In this document: positions 11,140-22,779 of the stretch, piece after piece | Layout: every line of letters begins with the position of its first letter | Numbering within the stretch: the first letter of the stretch is position 1 | Assembly: GCA_904066235.2 (NCBI GenBank) | Contig: CAJFCV020000005.1 | Location: forward strand, 1,550,001-1,614,000 | Length of the DNA stretch: 64,000 nt | Direction of reading: 5' to 3' | Source: Bursaphelenchus xylophilus | Lineage: Eukaryota > Nematoda > Chromadorea > Rhabditida > Aphelenchoididae | Notes under the pieces: generated by a model | The model's database searches: none | The model's input: the letters and a program-made list of their open reading frames with translations, nothing else | What the model was told of the DNA's origin: nothing | Position numbers and translations under genes: made by a program

Positions 11140-11545
11140 TTAAAATTATTGAGGTTTGAGATTTTTTGGTTGAAAACATGATTTTTTTCAAAAAACAAGA
11201 AATCGGATTTTCCGCAATTTCCAAGAGTTATTTGTAAAACAATGTTTTTTTTTATTTTTTCTCTGACCTCCTTATTTTGCGTTCTCTCTCGTTTGCGAAG
11301 ATTCTTCAATATCTCGGTTATGGGGGCAAAGCAAGAGTTAAAATGCTCAGGATTACTTATATGGCTTAGTTAGATGGAATTCATAAAAAAAATTTCTGGA
11401 AAATTTTGAGCTTCCGTATTTTTTGATGTATTAAAGATATTTTTAAATATTTTTTACGAAAAAATCTTATGTCCTAAAAAAAGTCATCCTAAATTTTTGC
11501 CAAATTTAATCAAGTTCTGAGCGACGCACTTGGGGCACTTCCCCC
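11140..11545. repeat. CAGGGG-family remnant upstream of glycogen phosphorylase
   Basis: AT-rich sequence ends in GAGCGACGCACTTGGGGCA and CTTCCCCCCTG, the right end of a CAGGGG-type element. The left end is decayed. It has no coding content. Confidence 0.5.
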
Positions 11546-11811
11546 CTGTGAGTGATTCTTACACAAACCGCCAACCTTTTGCAACTTTGTTTACGGTTAA
11601 GGGTCCACCCGTATTTCGTTACACGGACCGGATCAAAACACTTTTTATCTTATTATTTACCATTCCCTTCGCTTGCAATTAGATTTTTTCCCGCTGGAGT
11701 TGGGGCGAATCTGTTGATTACAACTTTTAATCACTTCAACGTTTCGTTTTGGCCGCAAATTGTTCGGTTCTTCATTCGTAACGTCCTGAATTCAGTGGGG
11801 ATCGAGTTGAG

Positions 11812-14800
11812 ATGGCGACCGATCAAGAGCGACGCCAGCAGATCAGTGTGCGTGGAATTGCGCAGGTGGAGAATGTGGCGAACATCAAGAAGGCGTTCAA
11901 CCGTCATCTCCACTTCTCCTTGATCAAGGTAAATCGCGTTTTTGTCTCATTAGGTGCGACAAATCCACATGATTTTGCCGACAGGCTATTAGTACTTATT
12001 TTCATAGAATTTCACTTCAAAAACTCGCCTTTTTTAGGACCGAAACGTCGCCACTCCTCGCGACTACTTTTTTGCGTTAGCCGACACCGTCCGAGATCAT
12101 CTGGTGAGCCGCTGGATCCGCACGCAACAATACTATTACGAGAAGGACCCGAAGCGCGTGTTCTACCTGTCGTTGGAGTACTACATGGGTCGCACCCTCT
12201 CCAACACCATGCTCAACTTGGGCATGCAAGCGACGGTGGACGAGGCGCTCTACCAGCTGGGACTTGACATGGAAGAGCTGCAGGAGTTGGAAGAGGACGC
12301 GGGCCTCGGGAATGGAGGTCTAGGCCGCTTGGCCGCTTGTTTCATGGACTCAATGGCCACGTTGGGCATTCCGGCCTGCGGCTATGGCCTTCGCTATGAG
12401 TACGGGATCTTCAAGCAGCTGATACGCGATGGATGGCAAGTCGAGGAGCCGGACGATTGGCTTCGCTTCGGGAATCCGTGGGAAAAGGCGCGTCCCGAAC
12501 ATATGTTGCCTGTCAACTTTTATGGCAAGGTTGAGAAGGATTCCAGTGGAAAGGTAAGAGAAGAGTAGTACAAGATTAAATTGGGAGGTGCTCAAGATTT
12601 TCTTCAAATTTTGTCCACAGTTCCTATATAGAACACATTTTTCTTCATGAAAATTTTAGCGAACACTTTGCTGAAGCAGCCGAGATATTCAACGATTTTT
12701 GAAAGCGAGAGAGTATTTTTTCGAATCAAGAATTTTCAGAAAGATCGAAATAAAAATTAAACCTAAATTTAACCATAGTAAAACTCAATCATCAATTTTT
12801 ACCCTACCAATAATCCCCACCCACTTTTAGAGCCACTGGGTGAACGCCGAGGTGGTGTTTGCGATGCCCTACGACACGCCGGTGCCCGGCTTCCGCAACA
12901 ACGTCGTGAACACGCTGCGCTTGTGGTCGGCCAAGGCCGAGAACCACTTCAACCTGAAGTTCTTCAACGACGGCGAGTACATGAACGCGGTGATGGACAA
13001 AAACTTGAGCGAGAACATTACTCGGGTCCTCTATCCGAATGATAATGTAGGTCTGGGGAAGCCGGAAAAAGTTTACGGTATTATCAGTTTGTCGGGAAAA
13101 TAATGATTACAGTCGCTGCGACAATCGAGTCGCTGAAGCGAAAAGAAATTTGACTTTGTTGCTAAAGTTATACAAATTCTATAGTCACGCCTCAGGCACT
13201 TTATGAACGATTTTTAGATCTTTGTTGGTAAAGAGCTCCGTCTTAAGCAAGAGTATTTCCTGTGTTGTGCCACGCTTCAAGACATTTTTCGGCATTTCAA
13301 ATTGACCGCTAAAGATCCGGCTAACGTGGACTTCAAGCAATTCCCCGAAAAGGTCGCTATCCAGATCAACGATACGCATCCGGCCATAGGGATTCCGGAA
13401 CTCATCCGGCTGCTGGTGGATGTGGAAGGTATAGGTTTTAATATTAGCAGGGGAAGTACTCCAAGTGCGGCTCTCAGATTTTGATGAAACTTGATACAAA
13501 TTTAGAATAATTTTTTCTAAGCGAGAATCCTAGCTCGCGCTTTGCAGAAAAAACCGAGATTTTTAGATCGAAAGTCGGCAAAAATTTATGACTTTTGCCG
13601 AATTTCGGCACGAAAAGTTTCATGGCTATCTCTACCGTAAAGGATAATGTTTATACTAGTCGCGGAAAAAAGTCCTGGGATTTTTCTGCGACTCTGCACT
13701 GTGCATGAACCCGAAAAGTGCTTTTGCATCGTGCAATTTTGTTGATTTTGCCTTATTGTCGCGCGCGATTCCCGCGACAAATCAACTTTTCGGGGCGCGA
13801 CGGAATTTGGGGGGCGCGAGAAAATCCCAGGACTTTTTTCCGCGACTAGTACAAAAAATCAAAAACTTCCGCACGAAACTGCCAAAGTTATGGCCAAAAA
13901 GCGCTTTTCTCTCTGACCGTTCTCCACGTTTAGCGTGCTCTCTCGGCGGCAAAAATCGTTCGATATCTCGGCGGCGCCCGCAAAGCGCGAGCTAAAACTC
14001 TTAGGAATTGATATTTAGTCCATACCCGACGTGTATGCAAAGTTTAAAGAAAATCTGAGCGTCGCACTTGGAGTACTTCCCCTGTAAGATAACCATCGTA
14101 TCTCAGGCCTTTCCTTCGACGACGCCTGGGAGATTTGCGTCCGCACCTTCGGCTACACCAACCACACCCTGCTGCCCGAGGCCATGGAGCGGTGGTCGGT
14201 GACGTTGCTGGAGAACCTGCTGCCGCGCCATCTGCAGATCATCTACGCGATCAACCAGCGCTTCATGGAGGTGCTGTCCAAGAAGTACCCCGGCGACTTC
14301 GACCGCCAGCGGCGAATGTCGATCGTGGAGGAGGGGGATCAGTTCGGCGAGAAGCGCATCAACATGGCGCATCTGGCGATTGTGGGCTCGCATGTGACGA
14401 ACGGCGTGGCGGCGCTGCACTCGGACCTGTTGAAGAAAACGACGTAATCTTTGAAATGCAATACTATATACATTATACTCGTAGCCTCCGTGCATCTTCG
14501 AGTGTCGCGGTAATCATGCTTGTTTAGATTCAAGGACTTCTTCGAATTGTTCCCGGAGCGATTCCAGAACAAGACCAATGGGATCACCCCGCGTCGCTGG
14601 CTGCTCCTCTGCAACCCCGCCCTCTCCGACTTGATTGTCGAGAAGATTGGCGAGGAATGGGAGACCGATCTGTCGCAACTCCAGAAGCTCAAGAAGTTCG
14701 TGGATGACAAGAGCTTCCTCGATCAGATCGGACTCATCAAACGGGTAAGCCATGATTTTTTTTGGCCTTGCAAGGGAAGTGCCACAGGTGCAACGCACAG

Positions 14801-16933
14801 ATTTCCTTTACTTTTTACAAAAATAGTCAAACACTTCTATGGGGTACGGAGTTACAGGTCGAGACATGTATCCAAATATCGCAAAATTTTTTTGATTCAG
14901 AATATGTAAAAATTAGCTGCCCAATTTTGGTTTGTAAGGGTGAAAAAAATCCTCGGAACTTTTCTCGGAACACCACGCAAATGCCTCTTTTTTACATTGG
15001 ACTGCTAACTAATATTGTATTAATAAAATTTTTAAGGCTTGTCAAGGTTTACTTTAGTTCAATACAAAGCATTTGATTTGTTAAAAACTTGGCCAAAAAG
15101 GCATTTGCGTAGTGTTGCGAGAAAATTCCTGAGGATTTTTTCACCTTTACAAACCAAAATTGGGCAGGTAATTTTTACATTTTCGGAGTCAGAAAAATTT
15201 TACGATTTTGTTGATATATGTCTCGACCTTGTAACACCTTGCCCCGTAGAAGTGCTTACCTTGTCAAATAGCGAAATTTAAATGCCTTTCCCTGTAACTC
15301 CATACCGCATAGAAGTACTTTCCTTGTAAAAATTGCTGCTTGGTCTTGATACACCATGGATTCAAAGTTGAAAGGAAATCCAAGCCGTAAACTTTGAGAA
15401 CCTCCCTAACTCACATGAAACTTTAGGACAACAAGCTTCGCGTTGCCCAGTATCTGAAAGAGAACTTCCAAATCGAAATCAACGCCGCCTCCATCTTTGA
15501 CATTCACGTCAAACGTCTCCACGAGTACAAACGCCAGCTCTTGAATGCGCTGCACATGATCACCCTGTACAATCGGATCAAAGCGAATCCGGAGAAGAAG
15601 GTGGTGCCTCGGACCATTATGGTTGGGGGCAAGGCCGCTCCTGGCTATCACACTGCCAAGCTGATTATCCGGCTGATCACCGGGATCTCGGAGGTGGTCA
15701 ACAACGACCCGATTGTGGGCGATCAGCTGAAAGTGGTCTACCTGGAGAACTATCGCGTCTCCATGGCGGAGAAGATCATTCCCGCATGCGACCTGTCCGA
15801 GCAGATCAGCACCGCCGGAACCGAGGCGTCGGGCACCGGGAACATGAAATTCATGCTGAACGGCGCCCTCACCATCGGCACCATGGACGGCGCCAACGTG
15901 GAGATGGCCGAAGAGGCGGGCGAAGAGAACCTGTTCATCTTCGGGATGCGCGTCGAGGATGTGGCCACGCTCCAGAAGCGCGGCTACAACGCCTCCGAGT
16001 ACATCGACAAAAACCCCGAGCTGAAGAAGGCTGTGGAGCAGATTGAGAGCGGGTTCTTCACTCCCGATCAACCGGACGCCCTGAACGAGCTGACCAATGT
16101 CATCAGGCACAACGATCGGTTCTATGTGTGCGCCGACTTTGAAGATTATGTGAGGACTCAGGAGAAGGTCAATGAGTTGTATTTGGTGAGTGTAGATAGT
16201 ATGAGGTGTTAAGAGAGTATGATAGTAGTATCAGTCTGTCGGGAAAATAATGTGGATTTGTAGCAGCAGTTGCGCATCAATAGTTATCGCAAAGCGATGA
16301 TGGAAATCACAAAACGCGGCAACTCCACATTATTTTCCCGGCAGACTGATAAAAATGTTTTCATAAAGTGCATGGACATTTTGTCTGCCCTGGGCACAAA
16401 AAGCCCCCATTTTGCACCGTGTTACTTTTTTCCAGTTTTTCGCAAATTTGCACAGTGCAAACGGCTTTTTTGAGGTTTGCACTGTGCGAAAAGAGAAAAA
16501 TGCTCTGTGCGTTGGCGACAAGCATGGAAAAAGTTGAAAATTCTCTGTGGGAAAGAGAGCAGAAGTCCTTGCACTTTGTGAAAAATACTATCAATTTGTC
16601 GGGAAAATACTGAGCCCTCTGTCGCCGAGAAAATGAATTGTGTCGCGGCAAAATCAAATTGCTTTCCGCTTTAGCGCCGCTATCGGGACAGCCACATTCC
16701 GCTCATTATTTTCCCGACGGACTATTATGTCATCAAAAAAAAACTGTGTATGTCTCGTGTTTTAGGACCAAGACGCTTGGAACAGGAAATGTCTGATCAA
16801 CATTGCCAGTTCCGGCAAGTTCTCCACCGACCGCACCATCGCCGAATACGCCAAGGACATTTGGGGCGTGGAGCCGGGAGCAATCCAACTCCCTCCGCCG
16901 TTCGAGACCCACAAACCGGCTGGCGATGACTAA
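11812..16933 (+). CDS. pygl-1: Glycogen phosphorylase (EC 2.4.1.1)
   Basis: Cytosolic PLP enzyme that releases glucose-1-phosphate from glycogen. Eight exons: 11812-11928, 12038-12553, 12831-13046, 13218-13428, 14107-14443, 14528-14744, 15427-16185 and 16766-16933. They encode about 846 residues, the usual length for animal muscle/liver-type enzymes, and all junctions keep frame. The regulatory N-terminal site is kept: RRQQISVRG puts the phosphorylatable Ser at residue 12. Other landmarks are [58 protein letters not shown] and the PLP-binding [10 protein letters not shown] (Lys about 679), ending in [13 protein letters not shown]. Introns 3, 4, 6 and 7 are loaded with transposons. The exons look intact, so the gene should be functional. 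The gene symbol is by analogy with the single Caenorhabditis gene. Confidence 0.95.
13083..13175. mobile_element. Half TCTGTCGGG MITE in phosphorylase intron 3
   Basis: One end (TCAGTTTGTCGGGAAAATAATG) and the adjacent GTCGCTGAAGCGAAAAG block are present. The second end is missing. The intron is only 171 nt, so the element makes up more than half of it. Confidence 0.65.
13448..14084. mobile_element. CAGGGGAAGTAC element in phosphorylase intron 4, with nested insertion
   Basis: Inverted ends are CAGGGGAAGTACTCCAAGTG and its complement; the interior is the family's palindromic core. At 13,656-13,850 another palindrome with ends TCGCGGAAAAAAGTCCTGGG interrupts the left arm, flanked by CTAG on both sides. 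The nested element carries TGCACTGTGC motifs. The nesting order makes the CAGGGG element the older one. Confidence 0.8.
14765..15330. mobile_element. CAAGGAAAGTAC-type foldback in phosphorylase intron 6
   Basis: Inverted segments include TTAGCTGCCCAATTTTGG with TGTAAGGGTGAAAAAA on the left and the inverse at about 15,130-15,170. The outer ends resemble CAAGGGAAGTGCC and CTTTCCTTG. The related element at 31,995-32,583 shares the same internal words (AGCTGCCCATTTTAGG). Confidence 0.65.
16231..16349. mobile_element. TCTGTCGGG MITE, GTGGATT subfamily, phosphorylase intron 7
   Basis: Both ends are intact (TCAGTCTGTCGGGAAAATAA and its inverse) with TA at 16,229-16,230 and 16,350-16,351, a clean TA target duplication. 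Length is 119 bp. Confidence 0.88.
16357..16724. mobile_element. CATAAAGTGCATGG foldback and adjoining MITE, phosphorylase intron 7
   Basis: 16,357-16,586 is bounded by TTTTCATAAAGTGCATGGAC and a degenerate inverse, with TGCACTGTGC motifs inside. 16,590-16,724 is a GAGC-subfamily TCGGG MITE. With the 16,231-16,349 copy, three elements fill an intron of 580 nt. Confidence 0.7.
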
Positions 16934-17194
16934 AGACTTTACAGTTTAGCAGATTACCTTTTGTATCGATTGTTCAGATACGAGTGGATTACAGTAGATG
17001 TTATAAAGTTATATAAACGTTACACAATTTTGGAAGAACAGAAATTTCTCGCCTGCAACGGCAAAAAGAAAGCGGCAAAATCATCATTTTTTCGAGAGGT
17101 TACAAAGGAAAAAAAACAGCAGTTTATAGTCGATTTGAACTCTTTATTATTTCACAACGCTTATCTCTTAGCCTACGCTTTCACTTGGCCTCGT

Positions 17195-17200
17195 TTTATT
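17195..17200 (-). terminator. Polyadenylation signal of lysozyme D
   Basis: AATAAA on the minus strand lies about 40 nt past the stop and is followed by CGAGGCCAAGTG. The same string follows the stop of paralog E (22,683-22,688 with CGAGGCCAAGTT), so the 3' UTR was duplicated with the gene. Confidence 0.7.
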
Positions 17201-17236
17201 CTCCAAAAAACAATTTAAAGACTCGTTTATCGCCTT

Positions 17237-19119
17237 CTAATTGCCCTTGATAAAAGCCGCGCCCTCTCCGATTGGAATGCTGTTATCGCTGTTCGAAGCC
17301 AACGATGATGCAGCAAACACATTGACATTGGTCTGGTAGTTGCAGACGCTCTCCTCGATCCCGTATTGTTTGGCCAAGGGCCAGCCGCGGAATGGGCCAA
17401 AGGTGCGGAAATCGCTGAAATCTTTGGAGGTTTCGGCGCTGGCGCCCGCTCCCAACGCGTGCCAATACCAAAGATCGTGGTTGGCGAAGAGCGGCGAGTT
17501 GCCGGTGATCTCTTTGTAGTCGTACCAGTTGGTGAAGAGGCCCACTTTGATCTTACGCACCTGAAAAAGTAATTTTTTTGCAAGATTTCTAGCTTGCGCC
17601 TTGCAGAAACAACCTGCAATTTTTATCTTTGAAAGAAAAATAAATTTTTTATTTACAAAAAAAATTTAAAAAAAAATTTTTTTTTCACAGATTTCCTTGA
17701 AATTTTTCACACACATTTTACGTAGACCATATATCAATTCCTCAAAGTTTTAGCTCGCACTTTGAAGGCAAAGCCGAGATATTCAACGATCTTTGCGGCC
17801 GAGAGAGTAGGCAAAATGCGGAGAGCGGTCAGAGGAAAATCCTTTTTGGCCATAACTTTGCTAGTTTCGTGCAGAAAAAATTGATTTTTTGTGGAAATAT
17901 TACCCTTTACGGTAGAAATAGGTACGAAACTTTTCGTGGCGAAATTTGACAAAAAGTCTCAAATTTTCGCCGACTTTCGAACTAAAAATCTCTGTTGTTT
18001 CTGCAAAATCGCGATCTAGAATTTTCGCATATACCTTCGAAAAAATTGTTTTAAATTTGTGCCAAGTTTCTTCAAAATCTGAGCGTCACACTTGAGGTAC
18101 TTCCTCTGTTTGATGCCCTCGTTTCCCTCTTTTTTTAACGTCTATTTACTCACCGACGCGGCCAAAACAAAGTCCTTGATGAAATTGACGTTATTGCCTT
18201 GAAAGTTCTCCCAGTTCACCGGCGAGGTCGCTTTGAGCCAGACTCGGGTAAGGTTGATTCCATGGCGCTGGGCGAAGTCGGCCACATCGTACAGCTGTTG
18301 AGCTGCATACCCGCCGAAAATCTTGGGGGTGACGAAAAATTCGATTTTTAGACCAGCTAAAAGTTTTACAAGCATTACCTATCACAAGCATTACTTGTCG
18401 GGAAAATAATGTGGTCTTATCGCGTCTTGAAATCGTCCAGCTACGCGGAGATTAAAGCGAGACATTTTGCTGCGAAGTCCACATTATTTTCCCGACAGAC
18501 TGATATGAGTCTGTCGGGGAAATAATGGGCATTTTATGGCATCCAAAATCGCATTGCCGCAGAAAAAATAAATTTTTTCGCTGTAAAAATCAATTTTTTT
18601 TGATTCAGCGACATGATCGTCGCAGCGACATTGTGCTCATTATTTTCCCTCCAGGCTGATAAGTATAGTGACGGACCTGATCCAGTGGCAAAAAACGTAC
18701 CATTTTGAGTCCGGGAAGTATCAAAAAATGTGGCAAAATACCTCCCTCTCCAAGTGAAAAAAACTTTAATAAGGGCGTGCCCTTCAAAACGGAGTTTTTT
18801 AGATGGACAGGGAGGTATTTTGCCACATTTTTTGATGCTTTCCGGATGCTAAATGGTACGTTTTTTGTCCTGCAAAAGGTCTATACGTATAAATCCTACC
18901 GTTATTCGCGATCTTCGCATTCTCCACGCCCGTCAAATCGTTGCCAACTCTGTCGGAGATCTGGAAGAAGGCGGCCGAAACTCCCCCTTTCTTCAGACAA
19001 CTCGCGATTCTGTCCGTTAATTTGTGCGTGGAGTCGATGCCAAGAGCCGTTGGGGCTGAGTTTAACGGCAAGGCCGTCGCAGCGGCAATCAGTGCCGTTA
19101 AAATCAGGATTTTGGACAT
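17237..19119 (-). CDS. GH25-like lysozyme D
   Basis: Three exons (18900-19119, 18154-18356, 17237-17560; phases 1 and 0) encode about 248 residues. A signal peptide (MSKILILTALIAAATA) precedes GIDSTHKL, then IEFFVTP, RVWLKATSPVNW and the exon 3 core KVGLFTNWYDYKEITGN, DLWYWH, DFRTFGPF and AKQYGIEESVCNY, ending IPIGEGAAF. It is a close paralog of E and lies head-to-head with it. The two share coding sequence, 3' UTR and about 60 bp of 5' flank. Intron 1 holds two MITEs and a CAGTGAGG palindrome. As in its paralogs, the GH25 acid pair is not visible at W-L-K-A-T. Confidence 0.9.
18390..18660. mobile_element. Two tandem TCGGG MITEs in lysozyme D intron 1
   Basis: 18,395-18,504 is a GTGGTC/GTGGATT-type copy with ends TTGTCGGGAAAATAATG and its inverse. 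18,509-18,658 is a GAGC-type copy with the variant end GTCTGTCGGGGAAATAATGG. They abut almost directly. Confidence 0.75.
18662..18895. mobile_element. CAGTGAGGGACC-family palindrome
   Basis: The arms contain GGCAAAAAACGTACCATTTTG and the inverse, and TGTGGCAAAATACCTCCCTC with its inverse. Related copies are at 20,049-20,298, 21,518-21,769 and (one arm) about 59,380-59,515. The copy at 21,518 shows TA flanks and CAGTGAGGGACC ends, so this is a Tc1/mariner-like non-autonomous family. Confidence 0.7.
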
Positions 19120-19129
19120 TTCTTGTTCT

Positions 19130-19250
19130 AAAAATTCGCTTCAAAAAATTCAATTTTAAATACGATAAATATTGGTGATAGACAAAAAGGGGCGGGGCTA
19201 AAAATAACCAAAAAAATAAAGATTATTTCTTGAAAAAAAATTAGTGATAA
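19130..19250. promoter_or_regulatory. Upstream region of lysozyme D shared with E
   Basis: A block reading (minus strand) TTTATCGTATTTAAAATTGA and then TTTTTTGAA upstream of the ATG is repeated in front of gene E (20,545-20,580). TGATAA lies at 19,245-19,250, 126 bp from the ATG. At the matching place in E (20,470-20,475) the site reads CGATAA, a one-base change. Confidence 0.55.
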
Positions 19251-19259
19251 AAATTTGAT

Positions 19260-20048
19260 GACCCATCTTTGACACGTTACCAACGGCATAAACTATAATA
19301 GAAGGGCTAGAAAACATTGAGGAGTGTGTGGCAAAAGGAAGAATTAGTTATCATGCCATTTTTTCAGACTAGAAAATATACGTTACGAACTTTTCAGGCA
19401 CTCCCTTTAAGGCCTTAAGTCTTGGTCTTTGAAATGACGTTGAAATCAATAACAAATCTTCTTATTGTAGTTTGCTAAGTGATAAAAAAGATCGGCACGG
19501 TCAACGTTCGATATATGTATTTTTCGCGTCATTATTTTTGGACAATTTTTTGCCGTGGTTAAATTTGTGAAATAACTCAGGGTAAAGAAGGCTAACCTTA
19601 TTAATAGCTAAACTTAGAAAAAGTAGAAAAATTGTAGGCCTTCCGCCAAGTCTCCGCCGAGCGTCCGCCGACCATCCAACGGCTTCGCCGGTCTCATAGA
19701 CACTTCTTACAACCTTGTTTGGGCATTCACCTGTATTACGGACTGTATCGATCGATTTTGGCCCAATTTAACATCGATAAGGACACAAATTTTTATTGGA
19801 CGCCCAGGCTGGATGTGAGTATCAAAAAATCCAAAAAATCCGAGTGCACTGTGCAAGATCGAGCAATTTTTGGACGCACTGTGCAGATGTGAGAAAAGTG
19901 GAATTTCCCGGAGTGCAATGCGCAGAATTTCTTGAAATTTTACAGACGCTCTCTCTATGCCCCACTAATAAATCGCTGAAAATTTGAGCGAATACTTTAC
20001 AATGCCAGTTGAGATATTCAACGATATTTAAAGACCATGGCAAATTAC
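19260..20048. other. Intergenic stretch between divergent lysozymes D and E
   Basis: No exon is recognised. TGCACTGTGC-like motifs occur at about 19,845-19,925 (GTGCACTGTGCAAGATC and CGCACTGTGCAGATG), so a decayed foldback of that family is probably present. Confidence 0.5.
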
Positions 20049-20298
20049 AGTTGCGGACCTAATCCAGTGGCAAAAAACGGACCATTTTGCATCAGTGAAG
20101 TATCAAAAAATGTAGCAACATGCCTCCCTCTCTACGTGAAAAAGTTCCGTTTTGCAGGGCGCCTTCCAAATTCCCTCACAAAAAGATGGCGCGTTTTTGA
20201 AGTGAGACTTTCTTCACTTGGAGAGGGAGGTATTTTGCTACATTTTTTGAACTTCCTGGCTGCAATATGTTACGTTTTCTGCCACTGCATCAGGTACA
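20049..20298. mobile_element. CAGTGAGGGACC-family palindrome
   Basis: Arms with GGCAAAAAACGGACCATTTTG and AGTATCAAAAAATGTAGCAA have matching inverses near 20,225-20,290. The ends are degenerate (CAGTTGCGGACC). It lies between D and E. Confidence 0.7.
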
Positions 20299-20599
20299 GA
20301 CCAAAATGAAATTTGCTTTTTTCTGATAATTCTGTTTTCGTCATTTCTGTTCTGGTTCGGAAAAGTCATATACAGCCATTTTCATCCTCTTAGAGAAGGG
20401 TTTGGCACGTTAATTACTCTATAGTTTATGGAAGAAATAAGCTTAAATTAAGTGTGTGATATTAAATTTTTATCGCTTTTTAATTTCGCTCTAAAACCTA
20501 TCACAATTTTTTTTAATACCCTAGCTCCGCCCACTTTTTCATCGCTAATATTTATCGTATTTAAAATTGAATTTTTTGAAACCAATTTTTAAAGCAAAA

Positions 20600-22645
20600 A
20601 TGTCCAAGATTCTGATTTTAACGGGATTAATTGCCGTTGCAACGGCAATCGAGTCCGATGGAAGGTTCGGAGCCGCACCAGCGGCCTTCGGCTTCGATTC
20701 GACGGACGCGTTAACGCCGGAGATTGCGGGTTGTTTGAAGAACAGTGGATATTCCGCGGCGTTTTTCCGAATCTTCTCTGATGGTCATGGTGATATGAGA
20801 GGAGTGGAGAATGCAGTGAAGGCCAGTGAAGGTGAGTTTTAGAGTAAAAAAAAACCAAAAAAGATCAAGAAATATCATTTTGAAAATTAAATTTTTTTAA
20901 ACATTTTCGTGAAAAAGCATGTTTGACTTTGAAGGGTCATAACTCAACGTAGGATTGATCATTTTTAATGATCTTTTTTTTAAACAATGTGGCAACTACT
21001 AAGGAATAAAATGAGCTATTGCTCATAAAAATTGAACCATCCTATAAAAAGTTATAAGCATTTTACATCCGCGAACTTAGCTGAACCACCCTGTACATCA
21101 TTATTTTCAGCCGGTATAAAACTCGAATTTTTCGTCACTCCTCGGGCTGTTAGAGGAGATGCAAAGCGTCAACTCGACCTCCTGGCTGATTTTGCGAACC
21201 AACAAAAGATCGGGTTGAAGAGAGTCTGGCTTCAGGTCACTTCTCCACACAATTGGCAAAGGATTTGGGGACATAACGTGGAGTTTATCAATGATTTCAT
21301 CACTGCTGGAAAGGTAAGCCAAAAAAGTGTTCTTCTTTGTCATGTTACAAAAAAAAGTTTGTTCACATTTGGCCGAAATTTGGGCAAAGGTTTGTTTAGG
21401 TCATATCAGTCTGTCGGGAAAATAATGAGCACTCTGTCGGATCGAAAATCGCATCGCCATTGAGGAATTGAATTGTATCGCTGAAAAATCAAATTTCTTT
21501 TCACTACAGTGAAGCTACAGTGAGGGACCGGGTCCAATGGCAAAAAACGTCTCATTTTGCATCCCGGTAGGGCCCAAAATGTCTCCAAACCCTTCCCTTC
21601 TCTAACAATAAGCTAAAATCCCCGCTTTGAAGAGCCCGCCTTGAAGGAAAGGGCGCGCTTTTCAAAGCGGAGTTTTTTAGCCTAGAGAAGGGAAGGGTTT
21701 GGAGTCATTTTGGTCCCTTCCGGGATGCAAAATGAGACGTTTTTTGCTATTGGTTCAAGTCCCTCACTGTATCGGCGCAGCGACATTGAGCTCATTATTC
21801 TTCCGACCGAGTGAGAGATCACGACGTTTTCGAATGCCTATGCGAGTGAAATATTTTGAGAAAGTGTGTAGACATTTGTATCGCCATTTTTTCGCTTGAA
21901 GTTTTGCGATGTGAAATTGGGGTATCGCAATGTTCCTTCAACGATCTTTGCCGACGAGAGAGTATGAAAAATTAGGGGAGCTATTTTAAGACTAAAAGTC
22001 TCGCATATGCCTTATTATCAGCTTGTCGGGAAAATAATAAGCACTTTGTTGTATAAAAAATCGATCAGCGCCGAGGAAGTGAATTGCATCGCGGCGAACG
22101 CAAATTTCTTCTCACTCCAGCAACCCAATCGGCGCAGCGACATTGTGTTCATTATTTTCCCGACAGACTGATCATTTGACAGAAATCTTTTTTTTTTTCT
22201 TTTATACCGCTCTCTTCATTTTCCGTACTCCATTGGCCGCAAAGACATCTGAACTGCCAAGGGCCCTGAAAACCGCCTGAGGCGTCTTCACCTCTGACTT
22301 TCCCAAAACAAAAAATTTCAGGCCAGAGGAATCAAAGTCGGCCTTTTCACCAACTGGTACGACTACGAAGACATTACCGACCACTCTCGTCAAGTTCAAG
22401 CTGCCGAGATCTGGTATTGGCATGCCATTTCTGAAGGCCCGAATGGCGAAACTTCCAAGGATTTCCGCGATTTCCGACCCTTTGGCCCATTCAAAGGCTG
22501 GCCATTGGCCAAACAATACGGCGTTGAGGAGAAGATTTGCAATTACAATGCCAATGTCAATGTTTTCCCGGCGTCATCGATGAATTCGAATGGGGATAAC
22601 AGTATTCCAATCGGGGAGGGCGCGGCTTTTGTCAAGAGCAATTGA
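20600..22645 (+). CDS. GH25-like lysozyme E
   Basis: Three exons (20600-20831, 21111-21313, 22322-22645; phases 1 and 0) encode about 252 residues. A signal peptide (MSKILILTGLIAVATA) precedes GFDSTDAL (Ile of GID replaced by Phe), LEFFVTP, RVWLQVTSPHNW, then KVGLFTNWYDYEDITDH, EIWYWHA, DFRPFGPF and AKQYGVEEKICNY, ending IPIGEGAAFVKSN. It is the only plus-strand member and an inverted duplicate of D. Intron 2 contains a MITE interrupted by a CAGTGAGGG element and another complete MITE. Its polyadenylation signal AATAAA is at 22,683-22,688. The ATG at 20,600 was chosen because it matches the MSKILIL start of D. Confidence 0.9.
21406..21808. mobile_element. TCGGG MITE interrupted by a CAGTGAGGGACC element
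   Basis: The host MITE has its left end at 21,406 (TA before it) and a degenerate right end near 21,800. A second element, 21,518-21,769, sits inside it with TA on each side and ends CAGTGAGGGACC and GGTCCCTCACTG (one mismatch). This is a direct case of one family transposing into another. Confidence 0.85.
22018..22171. mobile_element. TCTGTCGGG MITE in lysozyme E intron 2
   Basis: Ends TCAGCTTGTCGGGAAAATAA and CCCGACAGACTGA, GAGCAC subfamily, with the GCGGCGAACGC and AATCGGCGCAGCGAC internal blocks. Confidence 0.82.
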
Positions 22646-22779
22646 AAATGTGTCAAACGATTTGTTAAATTGTTTGATAGAGAATAAAACGAGGCCAAGT
22701 TGAATTTTGGACTAGTAACTGTAAGATTTCAAATAAAAAATCAACCGTGAATTTGTCGGTTCCTTATGGTCTACAGCAA

